64,000 bases of DNA from Eucommia ulmoides (taxonomy: Eukaryota; Streptophyta; Magnoliopsida; Garryales; Eucommiaceae): contig CM028330.1 of the NCBI GenBank assembly GCA_016647705.1, forward strand, positions 47,210,397 to 47,274,396, given 5' to 3'. Made by a program: the position numbers and the translations under genes. This document shows, piece by piece, positions 24,233 to 34,689 of the stretch (position 1 is its first letter; every line of letters starts with the position of its first letter). A model generated the notes under the pieces. The model did not search any database and was not told the origin of the DNA. It saw only the letters and a list, made by a program, of their open reading frames with translations.

Positions 24233-26573
24233 TTATGCCAATGGGTCTTTGCATGTCTTCTTGTTGTGTCTGCCCATTTTTCCACATCTCACACACTTTC
24301 TTTCTTTTATCTCACCCCTTGACGGTATTCTTACTTTCTTCGGCCGACCTGGTTGCTTCTTTGACAATGGTGGTAATATAATTGCTTCGCTCTCAACCCA
24401 CATAGGTCGTTCGATTGTCGGGATTGCATAAATTCCTATAGAATAGGTCTCTCGGTAAAATTTGACGCTGAAGTATTCTTCTATGTATTCATGTGCTGGC
24501 AAGCCGCTCTTGTTAATCGTTGCACAACCGTGTACGCAAGAAAACCCCTTTATCTGCCATTGTCTACACGAGCATGATCGTCCCACCGTATCAACTAGCG
24601 CTAATGGGGATGAATGAATCTCATAACAGCCATCACCAGATGAGTTGATATTCCATGTTCTTCCTTCATTAATCAACTCGCACAATTTGTTATCCCAAAA
24701 CGGTGTTATATCACCATCCATATTTTTTTATTCTTGTCTCCTATCGGACATTAGGTCCATCCACCGTATTCTAATTTTGTCAATCAACAAAATTGCAGGC
24801 AAATGACGATATTCACTTATCCAAGAGTTGAAACATTCCTCCATGTTTGATGTCATCTCACCATAATGTTTTTCCCAAAAAAAAGCCTTACTGAATTTCA
24901 TTGCAGATAGATCGTGCATGAATCGCTGAACTTATCTGATCATACAGAATTTTATAAACTTCTTGTGTGTGTGCATACGCCAATCCATTCAATTTCTGAA
25001 TCATTAATTCCTTCAGTGCGGTGTTTCACCCAGCCATTGCAGCCTTCAGATTCATCTTTAAATGCAATAGGCAGTATGCATGGTGGAAATTTGGGAATAC
25101 ATTCCGTACTCCCTCTAATATACCGTTATGACGATCTGAAATAAACGTTATCACAAGATCCGCCGCAATGATCTTTCTGAACTCAGATAAAAACCAATTC
25201 CAATTCTCATCATTTTCTGCATCCACAATTGCAAATTCAATTGGGAACATCCCTGCAAAAACAATCCAAACACAAAAAATCTCAATCAATAAACACATAT
25301 GATATATTTGTTACATGTAACAGTGTTACATGTAACATACGTTTTTAGTTTTTTTTAGTGTCATCTGAAGAAATGTTGTAATATACACTAAATATGAAAA
25401 TCATTTACTGACATCACCTTGGTTGCCATCTTTTGCCGTCGCAGCTAATAAATTCCCTTTATATCGGCCGGTAAGAAATGTTCCATCAAGGAACACCATT
25501 GGTCGGCAGAAGCGGAAACCATGGATACATGCTTCGAATGCGACAAACATGCGTCTGAAATATCCCGTGTCCTCATCATAATCGAGTGTAACATGACTCC
25601 CGGGGTTCGTCTGTCTACATTTATCAACATACCATCGTAATTGGTTGTACGATGTTGAATAATCCCCAAACACGTTGTTTCTAGCCTTTTCTACACCAAG
25701 CCACGCGTTGCGATACGAGATCTCAATACCATATTGCCTCTTGAAATTGTTAACTACATCAACAGGGCGCGTTTTTTTGTTTGTCCATACATCATCGATC
25801 AAACAACCAGAAACAATCTCCGAGCTCATTCGTTTGTTTTTGTTTTTGCGAAAAGCAGACCCACGAGTGTGTTTGTTTACTAGATTCCGGATGTAGAATA
25901 TACCATTTTCCCGTATTACACGTCCGTGCACAAACCATGGGGATTTCTTTTTCTTTCTCAGTGCACATGCAGCTGTCACACCCACTTTGTCGTTTTTTAA
26001 ATAATAGAAATTGAATCCAATCTCAATTGCATATTTTTTTAATACATCCCAGAATTCGCTTGTTCCGCCTCTGAATTTTTGACCCTCCTCTTAGATCCCA
26101 ATAGCCCACTGAGATGACAATAATACCCTGTCATTATTCCACTGCAAAATGTTGCCGTAACTACCTATGTAGTCAAGTTCATCTTCGCTGTCTCCGCCAC
26201 TGTTTAACAGTGCAGTGGCACTCGTTGATGCACCATTCGATCCACTAGAATCGTTCAGTCTTCTCTGTATGCATATGCCCAATAGCTCAATGTTCTGATG
26301 CGCTGTTAGCAATATCATCTCCTCAAAGTCGTTTTGGTCGGCAAGCATGCAGTTTGAATGGCCATGCAATGCGTATGACAAGTCCAATTTTGACTTAGCT
26401 AATTCTGGCCATTTTCTTACAATCTTGTTACACAAATCGCTAATGTTGTTGTTGTTGGCAATCCTCAAAACTGCATTCACCCCCTCGTAATTGCACATGC
26501 ATGCAATAGAAAAGTGACCCCTGCTGACATACCAATAAGAACGCATGATCCCCCTCTTTGTTTTCATAAACAT
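24233..26573 (-). pseudogene. MULE (MURA-like) transposase, one intron, few lesions
   Basis: Read leftward from ATG at 26573. An N-terminal region typical of MuDR proteins (26573-26091) is followed by the conserved block from FRGGTSEFWDVLKKYA and then the DDE catalytic core. First Asp lies in FLDGTFLTG (codon 25485-25487), second Asp in ISDRHNGI (25134-25136), and Glu in NMEECFNSW (24836-24838); a C-x2-H (CLLHLKMN) lies between the second and third. A SWIM zinc finger (CSCRQW...SCVHG, near 24530-24590), an AT-hook-like GRPKK and a CCHC knuckle (CVRCGKMGRHNKKTC) close the protein. One intron, 25253-25417, joins in phase. Lesions are in-frame TAA at 26091-26093, TGA at 25026-25028 with a nearby frameshift, and TAA at 24728-24730. 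Confidence 0.88.
25253..25417 (-). other. Transposase intron carrying two palindromes
   Basis: The donor AAG|GTGATG and acceptor TTTTGCAG|GGATG bracket 165 bp whose removal restores the conserved DGNQGMFP segment. Two perfect 14 bp palindromes start at 25309 and 25324, separated by one base, so the motif occurs even within the short transposase intron. Confidence 0.85.
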
Positions 26574-26579
26574 AATATG

Positions 26580-27150
26580 TTACATCTAATATCACATATA
26601 TCCACACCGTAGAGTACCTATGTTACATGTAATAGACCCTTTCCGTTTAAAATGTAACACGGCCTAACAATGTAACACAATATATGTACAACGTTATGTG
26701 TATCAGCACACATTTGTGCTTATGTTACATGTAACATGGCCCTTTGCTGTTAAAATGTAACACGTCCTAATAATATAACATGTTATATGTACAAACATAA
26801 TGTTTATCAGCACACAATTATGCTTGTCTTACATGTAACACGCTATACGTACAAATATTGTGTATCAGGACACAACTATGCTTATGTTACATGTAACATC
26901 AGCACACAGTTATGCTTATGTTACATGTAACACGACCCTTTACCGTTAAAATGTAACACGCTATATATACAAACGTAATGTTTATCAGCACATAATTATG
27001 CTTGTGTTACATGTAACACGCTGTACGTACAAAATGTTATGTGTATCAGTACACAAATATGCTTATGTTACATGTAACATGTATCTTTCCTTGTTAAAAA
27101 ATGTAACACTCTATATGAATGTAACACGCCATGCGTATGTCACATGTAAC
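26580..27150. repeat. Right-end cluster of palindromes in compound repeats (copy 1)
   Basis: Perfect palindromes start at 26722, 26884, 26919, 27005 and 27065, with near versions at about 26620, 26828 and 27137. They alternate with two other recurring words, ATCAGCACACA and TATGCTTATG/TATGCTTGTG, forming imperfect units of roughly 50-110 bp. The cluster lies directly upstream of the transposase start codon and so covers its probable promoter. Confidence 0.9.
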
Positions 27151-27776
27151 TCACTATATGTACAACGTCATGTCTGTTATTGTACTGCATTATATTTCGA
27201 TCCAAAAACTACTATGTATGTCGATCAACAACTGAGATCACTTTATCATGCATTCGTAAATCATTTTCATACACGTATGTTCGACAACAAGAATTTCATC
27301 AACCAAAAACTAGGTCTTTGTACGTGTTACTGTCGAAAAACCCTAACTCGATAATCAATATGTCCCTAAAAATCACTACGATTGGCGTATATCAAATGAG
27401 GATGTGTGTTACCTATTGTTGATCGGCTCGAAATTATTCATCAATTGCCTTTCCATATCTGCTTTGCTTCGATCGTCTTTCTCTACGTCCATGGCGATTT
27501 CTTGATTTTTGAAATTCGAAATGCAACGTATATTAGGAAAAATGCCATGATTTGGTATTTGTAGTATGTTTTCACAACTAAAAAACCAGATTGATTACTA
27601 GAAATCGTTTTCGCGTACAACGGGAAGGCAAATCGGTCACCGAAATGTGTATGGTCTCGAATTTGGGACTGATCGGTGCACAGTAAATCCGGAGAGGGAC
27701 TGCGCTATTCGGTAAAACATGAGCTGGTTTTATTGGTAGATTAAGGCTAAAAATGGGTTCAACCGGTAATTTTCCC
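27151..27776. other. Right terminal region of MULE copy 1, non-coding
   Basis: About 95% similar to 32150-32749. It contains GGGACTGATCGG and GGGACTGCGCTATTCGG words, which echo in inverse the AACAGTCCCC of the left end, and finishes in GGTAATTTTCCC before a T6 tract. No coding region is seen. It is probably the transposase-binding terminal region and leader. Confidence 0.6.
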
Positions 27777-28060
27777 TTTTTTGGGGCGCTAACTGAACAG
27801 TCCCCAAACGAGCTGAAAACTACCGATTAAACCCTCTGACATTTCCTTGCACCACGTAATCCTTTTGCCATTTTATTGATGATATTGCCCCTCTCATACG
27901 CCTTACACTAAACAGCGCATCTTCTGTTGCTAAGCTCCCATGTTTTTCAGGATCTATATATGGTAACGAATTCAGTGTATTGCGGCACTATATATTGTTT
28001 GTTTCTCTTCGAAAAGAAGTGTTAATCGCATTTTTGGAGATAGATTTCTTGATGTAACTG

Positions 28061-28709
28061 ATGTTACATGTAACATTTAAAAAAGATCAGAAAAAAATTC
28101 ATGCCATTTGTTGTATAGTCATGTTAGATGTAACATTTTCAATGTTACATGTAATATTTGCACGTGTTGCATGCATATCCATGGTGTGCAAAAAGAATAA
28201 AAAATGTTTAAGTAACATCCAATGTAACATTACTGATTATGTGACCATGACGATGATTTCATTGATGTTACATGTAACATCCATTTTTTAAACTGGAAAA
28301 TGTGAAGATGTGTCCATGATGATAATTTCACTAATGTTACATGTAACATTTGCGCGTTTTGCCAATAATTCCATATCCAAAATAGGGTTTTCGTTAAACA
28401 TTACTAAATATGTCATTGATGTTACATGTAACATCCATTTTGACATGGCAATGTGAATGTGACCATGACGATGATTTCATTGATGTTACATGTAACATTT
28501 GAACGTTCTGCTAATAAATTCCATATCCAAAGTGGGTTGTCGTTTACCATTACTGAATATGTGTGTCCATTATAATAATACAAGTAACATACTTTTGACC
28601 ATGAAAAAATGTGGATATATCTTTGAAAATGTTATATGTAACATCAATGAAAATGTTACATGTAACATTAGAAGGTTGTCCTCAGACTAGAAAATGTTAC
28701 ATGTAACAT
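28061..28709. repeat. Left-end cluster of palindromes (copy 2)
   Basis: Perfect 16-mers start at 28061, 28265, 28334, 28419, 28483, 28653 and 28694, with near versions around 28121, 28143 and 28630. Three sites that are perfect here (28334, 28419, 28483) each carry one transition in copy 1. Confidence 0.92.
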
Positions 28710-28987
28710 TGGAAGATTGGTTCTCAAAATGTAGGTTTTATTTCCAGTTTGTCTCTGAGACGCAACCCAAACTTTGCAAATAAGTGTCAAACCACCAAAA
28801 TAATAGTTCGTGAATCCAAAAAGTAGTTGTGTTGCATTTTACACAACACAAAACAACAAAAACCTCATTATACCTATCATACAAAAATGAAAATCTAGCT
28901 ACGTATGATGTTTAAACCAATCAAAGACAGGTTAACAAGCAATTTGTTCTAATCCTAACAAAACAAAAACTTTGGTTTTCAGTTGTT

Positions 28988-31180
28988 CTATGCTTCTTCA
29001 GCACGACGTGTTTCGTTATTTTTCCTTGTTTGGAAGTCATCGAAAGTCCAAGATCTGGGTGGATCATTGAGGAATTCGTGCACAAGTGCTGCTCTTTCTC
29101 TTCTGAAACCTTCAATGCCGTAATTAACATTGATTTGTACACTATTGAATATGCTCTTCATGATATGAATTATAGCAACACCGCAATCAACGCTGCAAAG
29201 TATATTATACTAATAGAATTCATCAATAACTGGTGTGTTCGGGTAACATAATTCATTAGCGATAAAATGAAGTGCACATACACAGATGATCCCGGATCTG
29301 GCACATTGTTGGAGTTTGAAATTTCAGCATCCAACAGTTGATATTCGCTAGCTTCCTTTGATAATAATACATTAACATAACGAACCTACATTTGACCATG
29401 GAACAAAAATGGTGAGGATTATTCATTCAACATTGCTCTGGCACACAAAAAAGCTTCAACCCTATTTATTAAAACTCACAAGTCTTTTTGCATTCTCGTA
29501 AAATCTATCAACATCTCCCGGACGTCGGAGGTTGATCAAATTGTAGTGTGTCCATTTCTTCTCTTGCTTATCACAAACAAGCAGTGTCCAGTGTCCAGTT
29601 GATGATGTCAATCCTAAAGTATTTATTGGGAAATGCACAAATCTATAGTTGTCAAAAAATGCTTCTATAATTTTTGGGTTAAGATTGTCTGCCAATATTT
29701 TCTTGTCCCCCTGTGTAATCCAAAACTGCATATATTTGAAAAACATTTCAAGAAATTAGTAACGCGCAAATGTGTGCATGCAAATCAAACAAAAAAAAAA
29801 AAAAAAACACATTAAAAAAAAAAAAAAATGTAACAGTTTGATTACCCAGCAATAACTATTGATGAAATATGACCTATTTGGAAAATCATGACCAATCCCT
29901 TTCAAATCACTTGCAACTTTTGCTTGATTAATGGATATCATCTCCATACATCCATTGATGACCTAAAAAATGTTTTATTAATCCCCAACATAATGTTATA
30001 ATCATCTGTATATTTCAAAAAATAAACAAAAAAAGTGTAAGTAACATGACCGGCGTATTGCATGTTACATGTGCCATCACCATATATATGCTTGTAAAAA
30101 TGTTACATGTAACATTGACGCAAAATATCACGAGATGTAAACTATTGAAAATGTTACATGTAACATTACCCTGAAAAAGTTACATGTAACATCACAACAT
30201 AATGTTATAATCATCTGTATATTTCAAAAAATAAACAAAAAAAGTGTAAGTAACATGACCGGCGTGTTGCATGTTACATGTGCCATCACTATATATATGC
30301 TTGTAAAAATGTTACATGTAACATTGACGCAAAATATCACGAGATGTAAACTATTGAAAATGTTACATGTAACATTACCCTGAAAAGTTACATGTAACAT
30401 CGCAACATAATGTTATAATCATCTGTATATTTCAAAAAATAAACAAAAAAAAAGTGTAAGTAACATGATCGGCGTGTTGCATGTTGCATGTGCCATCACC
30501 ATATATATGCTTGTAAAAACATTACATGTAACATTGACGCAAAATATCACGAGATGTAACTATTAAAAATGTTACATGTAACATTACACCTGAAAAAGTT
30601 ACATGTAGCATCGCAAAAATGAAAATGTTACATGTAACATTTCGCCCCTGTTATAACAATAAGTGACTCACAATATTTGAGAATTGAGTCTCCCACATCA
30701 ATCCAATCAAATCAATGATGGATACTTGAGCAAACACCTTTTCTGCTCCCCAAACAAATGCTCTGCAGTAATAATGAAAAAGTAAAACAAAAATGATGTA
30801 CATCTAATGTCCGTTGTTCCAAAGAATAGCATATTTGACACTTAAACTTACCCACATCCATCCTCCCGTATAATCAGATTGAGTTTGTCCCAATCATCGT
30901 CTGAAATCATTTTTGCAACGACACTGTTACGTAGAGGCAATTCTTGAGGTTCATCGCCGTTGTGGGCCAATGTACTTTGCTCATTGCACTTCACAACATC
31001 AGGGGCTGGTGCATCATACTTTTTCTTCAATCTTCGCGGTTTCTTGACAGGTACATCGTATTTGTGGACTGATTCATCATTAGTCTTTCGTGTCCTCACG
31101 CGACTCTTGACGTTTTTTATAAGCGATGTTGGTGTTTTGGTTTTAGCTTTTGAACGCGTACTGCGCCTAAGCTTCGGTCT
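28988..31180 (-). pseudogene. 3' part of the Ulp1-protease gene in MULE copy 2
   Basis: The exons equivalent to copy 1 exons 5 (part) to 10 are present, ending at TAG 28988-28990. The His-containing exon is open and undamaged here: GHWTLLVCDKQEKKW, with the His codon at 29591-29593. It lacks the extra 7 bp repeat that breaks copy 1. The Cys exon retains VVDCGVAII (Cys codon 29183-29185). The position after the His motif reads HYNLIN, again Asn where Ulp1 peptidases normally have Asp. The coiled-coil and basic segment is cut at the deletion junction near 31180, so the gene has no proper 5' end. Confidence 0.82.
29986..30613. repeat. 209 bp intronic block triplicated in tandem (copy 2)
   Basis: The word TAATGTTATAATCATCTG recurs at 29991, 30200 and 30409, giving an exact 209 bp period. 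Each unit carries two or three palindromes or near-palindromes. Perfect 16-mers start at 30100, 30151, 30309, 30360 and 30569, with one more just beyond at 30625. Copy 1 has a single unit (about 20245-20460). Confidence 0.93.
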
Positions 31181-31560
31181 TCGCCACTGTTTAACAATAC
31201 AGTAGCACTCGTTGATACACCATTCGATCCACTAGAATCGTTCAGTCTTTTCTGTATGCATATGTCCAACAGCTTAATGTTCTGATTCGCTGTTAGCAAT
31301 ATCATCTCCTCAAAGTCGTTTTGGTCGGCAAGCATGCAGTTTGAATGGCCATGCAATGCGTATGACAAGTCAAATTTTGGCTTAGCTAAGTCCGGCCATT
31401 TGCTTACAATCTTGTTATACAAATCGCTAATGTTGTTGTTGTTGGCAATCCTCAAAACTGCATTCACCCCCTCGTAATTGCACATGCATGCAATAGAAAA
31501 GTGACCCCTGCTGACATACCAATAAGAACGCATGATCCCCCTCTTTGTTTTCATAAACAT
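31117..31560 (-). pseudogene. Transposase N-terminus fused out of frame to protease exon
   Basis: The frame opens with the same MFMKTKRGIMRSYWYVSRGH start as the transposase of copy 1 and follows it to about residue 126. It then crosses the deletion junction near 31180 into the protease coiled-coil exon in a different frame, ending after about 20 foreign residues. It has no catalytic core. It might still be translated from the intact upstream region, but nothing indicates a function. Confidence 0.8.
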
Positions 31561-32140
31561 AATATGTTACATCTAATATCACATATATCCACACCGTGGA
31601 GTACCTATGTTACATGTAACAGACCATTTCCGTTTAAAATGTAACACGGCCTAACACTGTAACATGATATATGTACAACGTTATGTATATCAGCACACAT
31701 TTGTGCTTATGTTACATGTAACATGGCCCTTTTCCGTTATAATGTAACAAGTCCTAATAATGTAACACACTATATGTATAAACGTAATGTTTATCAGCAC
31801 ACAATTATGCTTGTGTTACATGTAACACGCTATACTTACAAACATTGTGTATCAGGACACAACTATGCTTATGTTACATGTAACATCAGCACACAGTTAT
31901 GCTTATGTTACATGTAACACGGCCCTTTTACCGTTAAAATGTAACACATCCTAATAATGTAACATGCTATATGTACAAACGTAATGTTTATCAGCACACA
32001 ATTATGCTTGTGTTACATGTAACACGCTATACGTACAAAATGTTATGTGTATCAGTACACAAATATGTTTATGTTATATGTAACATGTATCTTTCCTTGT
32101 TAAAAAATGTAACACGCTATGCGTATGTCACATGTAACTC
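31561..32140. repeat. Right-end cluster of palindromes in compound repeats (copy 2)
   Basis: Perfect palindromes start at 31608, 31709, 31814, 31871, 31906 and 32011, with near versions around 32072 and 32127. The same ATCAGCACACA and TATGCTT words as in copy 1 separate them. Confidence 0.9.
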
Positions 32141-32898
32141 ACTATATGTACAACGTCGTGTTTGTTATTGTACTGCATTACATTTCGATTCAAAAACTAC
32201 TATGTATGTCGATCAACAACAGAGATCGCTTTATCATGCGTCGTAAATCATTTTCATACACGTTTGTTCGACAACAAGAATTTCATCAACCAAAAACTAG
32301 GTCTTTGTACGTGTTACTGTCGAAAAACCTTAACTCGATAATCAATATGTCCCTAAAAATCACTACGATTGACGTATATCAAATGAGGATGTGTGTTACC
32401 TATTGTTGATCGGCTCGGAATTATTCATCAATTGCTTTTCCATATCTGCTCTGCTTCGATCGTCTCTCTCTACGTCCACAGCGATTTCTTGATTTTGAAA
32501 TTCGAAATGAAAAACGCCATGATTTGGTATTTATAGTATGTTTTCACAACTGAAAAACCTGATTGATTACTAGAAATCATTTTCGCATACAACGGGAGAG
32601 CAAATCGGTCACCGAAATGTGTACAGTACTCGAATTTGGGACTGATCGGTGCACAATAAATCCGGCGAGAGACTGCGCTGTTCGGTAAAACATGAGCTGG
32701 TTTTATTGGTAGATTAAGGCTAAAAATGGGTTCAACCGATAATTTTCCCTTTTTTTTCTTTTATTTTTTGTATTATTATTAGACAAATTTTATAATTCAT
32801 AAGGGGTTTTGAGAAATTTTAATTAATTTGTTAAAATCAAAGAATAATAATGAAAATTTTCAAAAGTTCAGGAGTTGAGTTCTCTAACTAGTTCAGCT

Positions 32899-33231
32899 GA
32901 GGGTAGTCATGAGTTTAGAGGTCCGCCCAACATGGTACCCTTTTTTCTAGGATTTGGGCTTGAGTTTTAAGCTAATGGGCAGGGTTAGGACTTAGATTTC
33001 AATGCCCGAACAAATTTAGGGACAAACCCTAATTCATTTCATTTTAGTGTGGAATGTGGATGAATGTATTTAATAATTTCAATTTGTTATTTTAGTGTTT
33101 ATATTTTAAATTTTAAAAAAAAATTATGGGCTCGGCCGACCCTAGGGCCGGGCTAGGGCCTAATATTTTTTTATAATCCCCTAGGTAAAGTCTGGCCCGA
33201 GCCCGTCCAGTTCGGCCCATGACAACTCCTA
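32899..33231. mobile_element. Short hAT-type MITE
   Basis: The right end, inverted, reads TAGGAGTTGTCATGGGC; the left end reads GAGGGTAGTCATGAG. The flanking 8-mers GTTCAGCT (32891-32898) and GTTCTGCC (33232-33239) agree at six of eight positions. The interior holds GGCCGACCCTAGGGCCGGGC-like sequence typical of hAT MITE subterminal regions. It is about 330 bp with no coding capacity. Confidence 0.6.
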
Positions 33232-33239
33232 GTTCTGCC

Positions 33240-34685
33240 ACAGCATAAAATTATGCTAGAAGTTCTTCTCTTTTTTTTCAAAAAAAGAAAAAAGACAAGT
33301 GTATTCTCACACGGGGCTTATCTAATTAATGGAGTTCATGTCATTCTGGAACTCGAAATCGTCTTTTATTTTTTATTTTTATTTTTTACGAAAAAAAGTC
33401 ATCAACCAAGAATGTTTCCACTTGACTTCTCTTTGTGGTGAAGTGCTGGCACCTTGCAGTCATGGAGTAATAGGCGGCCGAATGGAGAAAAAAGAAAGAT
33501 GCAAGTCGTTTCAAAACTAGAAAGAATAGCAGGCAACAGACATGACTGGAAAATAGTCATTATTTCAGGAAGAAACCCAACTACTCTTTTACTATTTATG
33601 GGTATTCAAATTTAAAATTACAACGGCCGCTTACGTTCCTCGGTTCTACATATCACTAAACTTCCATGGAGTCAAATGCAATTTCACAAATATGTGTGCG
33701 TTTAACTGTAATTTTGGACAAATTAGATGGGAGGCAAGTAAATTTACTCTCTTTAAAAAAAAAAAATTGTGTCCGGACCAGGCTACACTTACCTCGACTA
33801 ATTATCTTCTCGGATGATTTTAAAGAAACACTCCCCCATAATGGCCAAATATATTCAGGATTAAATTCATAATTTAATTCCTAGAGTGCTACTTAGAAAA
33901 ATCAAATTCTAGTTAATAAGGAAAAGGAACATCTCTCTTTGCCTACTAAACTAACATCTCTTGGGTATATAGACAATGTTGAACAAGAAGAAGCGGGTGG
34001 CATTTGGTTAGTTTTTTTTTTTTTTGTCTTTCTATTTCCACCTCCAATAAACTGGGATGATAATTGTATTTCTGTTCTGGAGCATTCCAAGAAGAAAAAC
34101 AAATTTAATAACGACTATTATCCTTAAATTGTTTCTTTTAATTTATGAGAACAAAAATAAAAAATATATAGTAGACGGCGAGAGGTGGTGGCCGACGGGA
34201 TAGTAGTGGGGATCGTTTTGTAAGAGTGAATGCGAATCAACATTTTTTTTTGTCTTTGATTTTTAAGGATTTCAAGAATTATTCCCAAATTATTTCAACA
34301 TTTTTTGAAATGGAAAAATATTTACCAAATGTGTTTCTGTACGTTAATTCCAAAAATTTAAAAATTTGGGCAGAAATCATGAAACAAAAACAATAACTAA
34401 ACAGGCCTAACTAATCCGATCCATGAATAAATCGCGAATTGAACAAATAAACTTCTTCGGATTTTATCAATAAAATTGAAATCAAATAGATTAAGATTAA
34501 AAAATATATATTTTAATAAATAAAACACTACATTACAAATATAGTAACAGTGATTAAACCCATCAATGACAAAATGGTGAAATTCAAAACAAATAATAAA
34601 AAATTAAATTTTGAGAAAATAATACATTAATAATTATATATTTAAATTTTGTTAATGGTAATATTTAAGTTTGGTTTAATTCTGT
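33240..34685. other. Spacer with no recognised gene
   Basis: Mixed-composition sequence with poly-T and poly-A tracts. Several open frames of 60-70 codons are present but contain homopolymer-derived Lys or Phe runs and match nothing I know. A GACGGCGAGAGGTGGTGGCCG stretch near 34174 is locally GC-rich. The segment 34137-34405 begins and ends with GTTTCTTTTAATT-like and GAAACAAAAAC-like words and may be a decayed MITE. Confidence 0.5.
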
Positions 34686-34689
34686 GACT

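Larger units (their letters stand above)
18033..27776 (-). mobile_element. MULE copy 1: non-TIR Mutator-like element with transposase and Ulp1-protease genes
   Basis: This is a 9.7 kb element carrying, on the minus strand, a MURA-like transposase (right part) and an Ulp1-type cysteine-protease gene (left part). That gene pair is known from plant Ulp-bearing MULEs such as the Kaonashi group. The ends are set by comparison with copy 2: the left end GGGGCGCTGACTGAACAG and the right end GGTAATTTTCCC. Classical long terminal inverted repeats are absent. The best terminal match is GAAAACTACCAATTAAACCC near the left end against the inverse of the right end, GAAAATTACCGGTTGAACCC (15 of 20). T tracts (9, 6 and 8 T) flank the two copies and could be a 9 bp target duplication. 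Non-coding parts are full of the palindrome TGTTACATGTAACA. Confidence 0.88.
27783..32749 (-). mobile_element. MULE copy 2: internal-deletion derivative, direct tandem to copy 1
   Basis: It starts GGGGCGCTAACTGAACAG directly after the T6 tract that ends copy 1, and ends GATAATTTTCCC before T8. It matches copy 1 almost base for base over both ends but lacks the segment equivalent to about 21030-26190 (5.2 kb). That loss removes nearly all of the transposase and the front of the protease gene. The junction lies near 31180. It retains the protease-coding 3' exons and the transposase N-terminus. A 209 bp intronic block is triplicated. Non-autonomous. Confidence 0.9.

Noticed and set aside
26998..27422. 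Plus-strand frames rich in HVT and YVTCN repeats (also 31723-32409)
   Set aside because: They are translations of the palindrome arrays; repetitive peptides arise because the motif unit is read through in one frame.
18312..32140. CRISPR-like repeat array
   Set aside because: Repeats are palindromic 14-16-mers with irregular spacing, lie inside a plant transposon with introns, and have no associated cas genes.
33666..34127. Short frames of 60-70 codons on both strands
   Set aside because: Contain homopolymer-derived Lys or Phe runs, no known motif, no gene structure.
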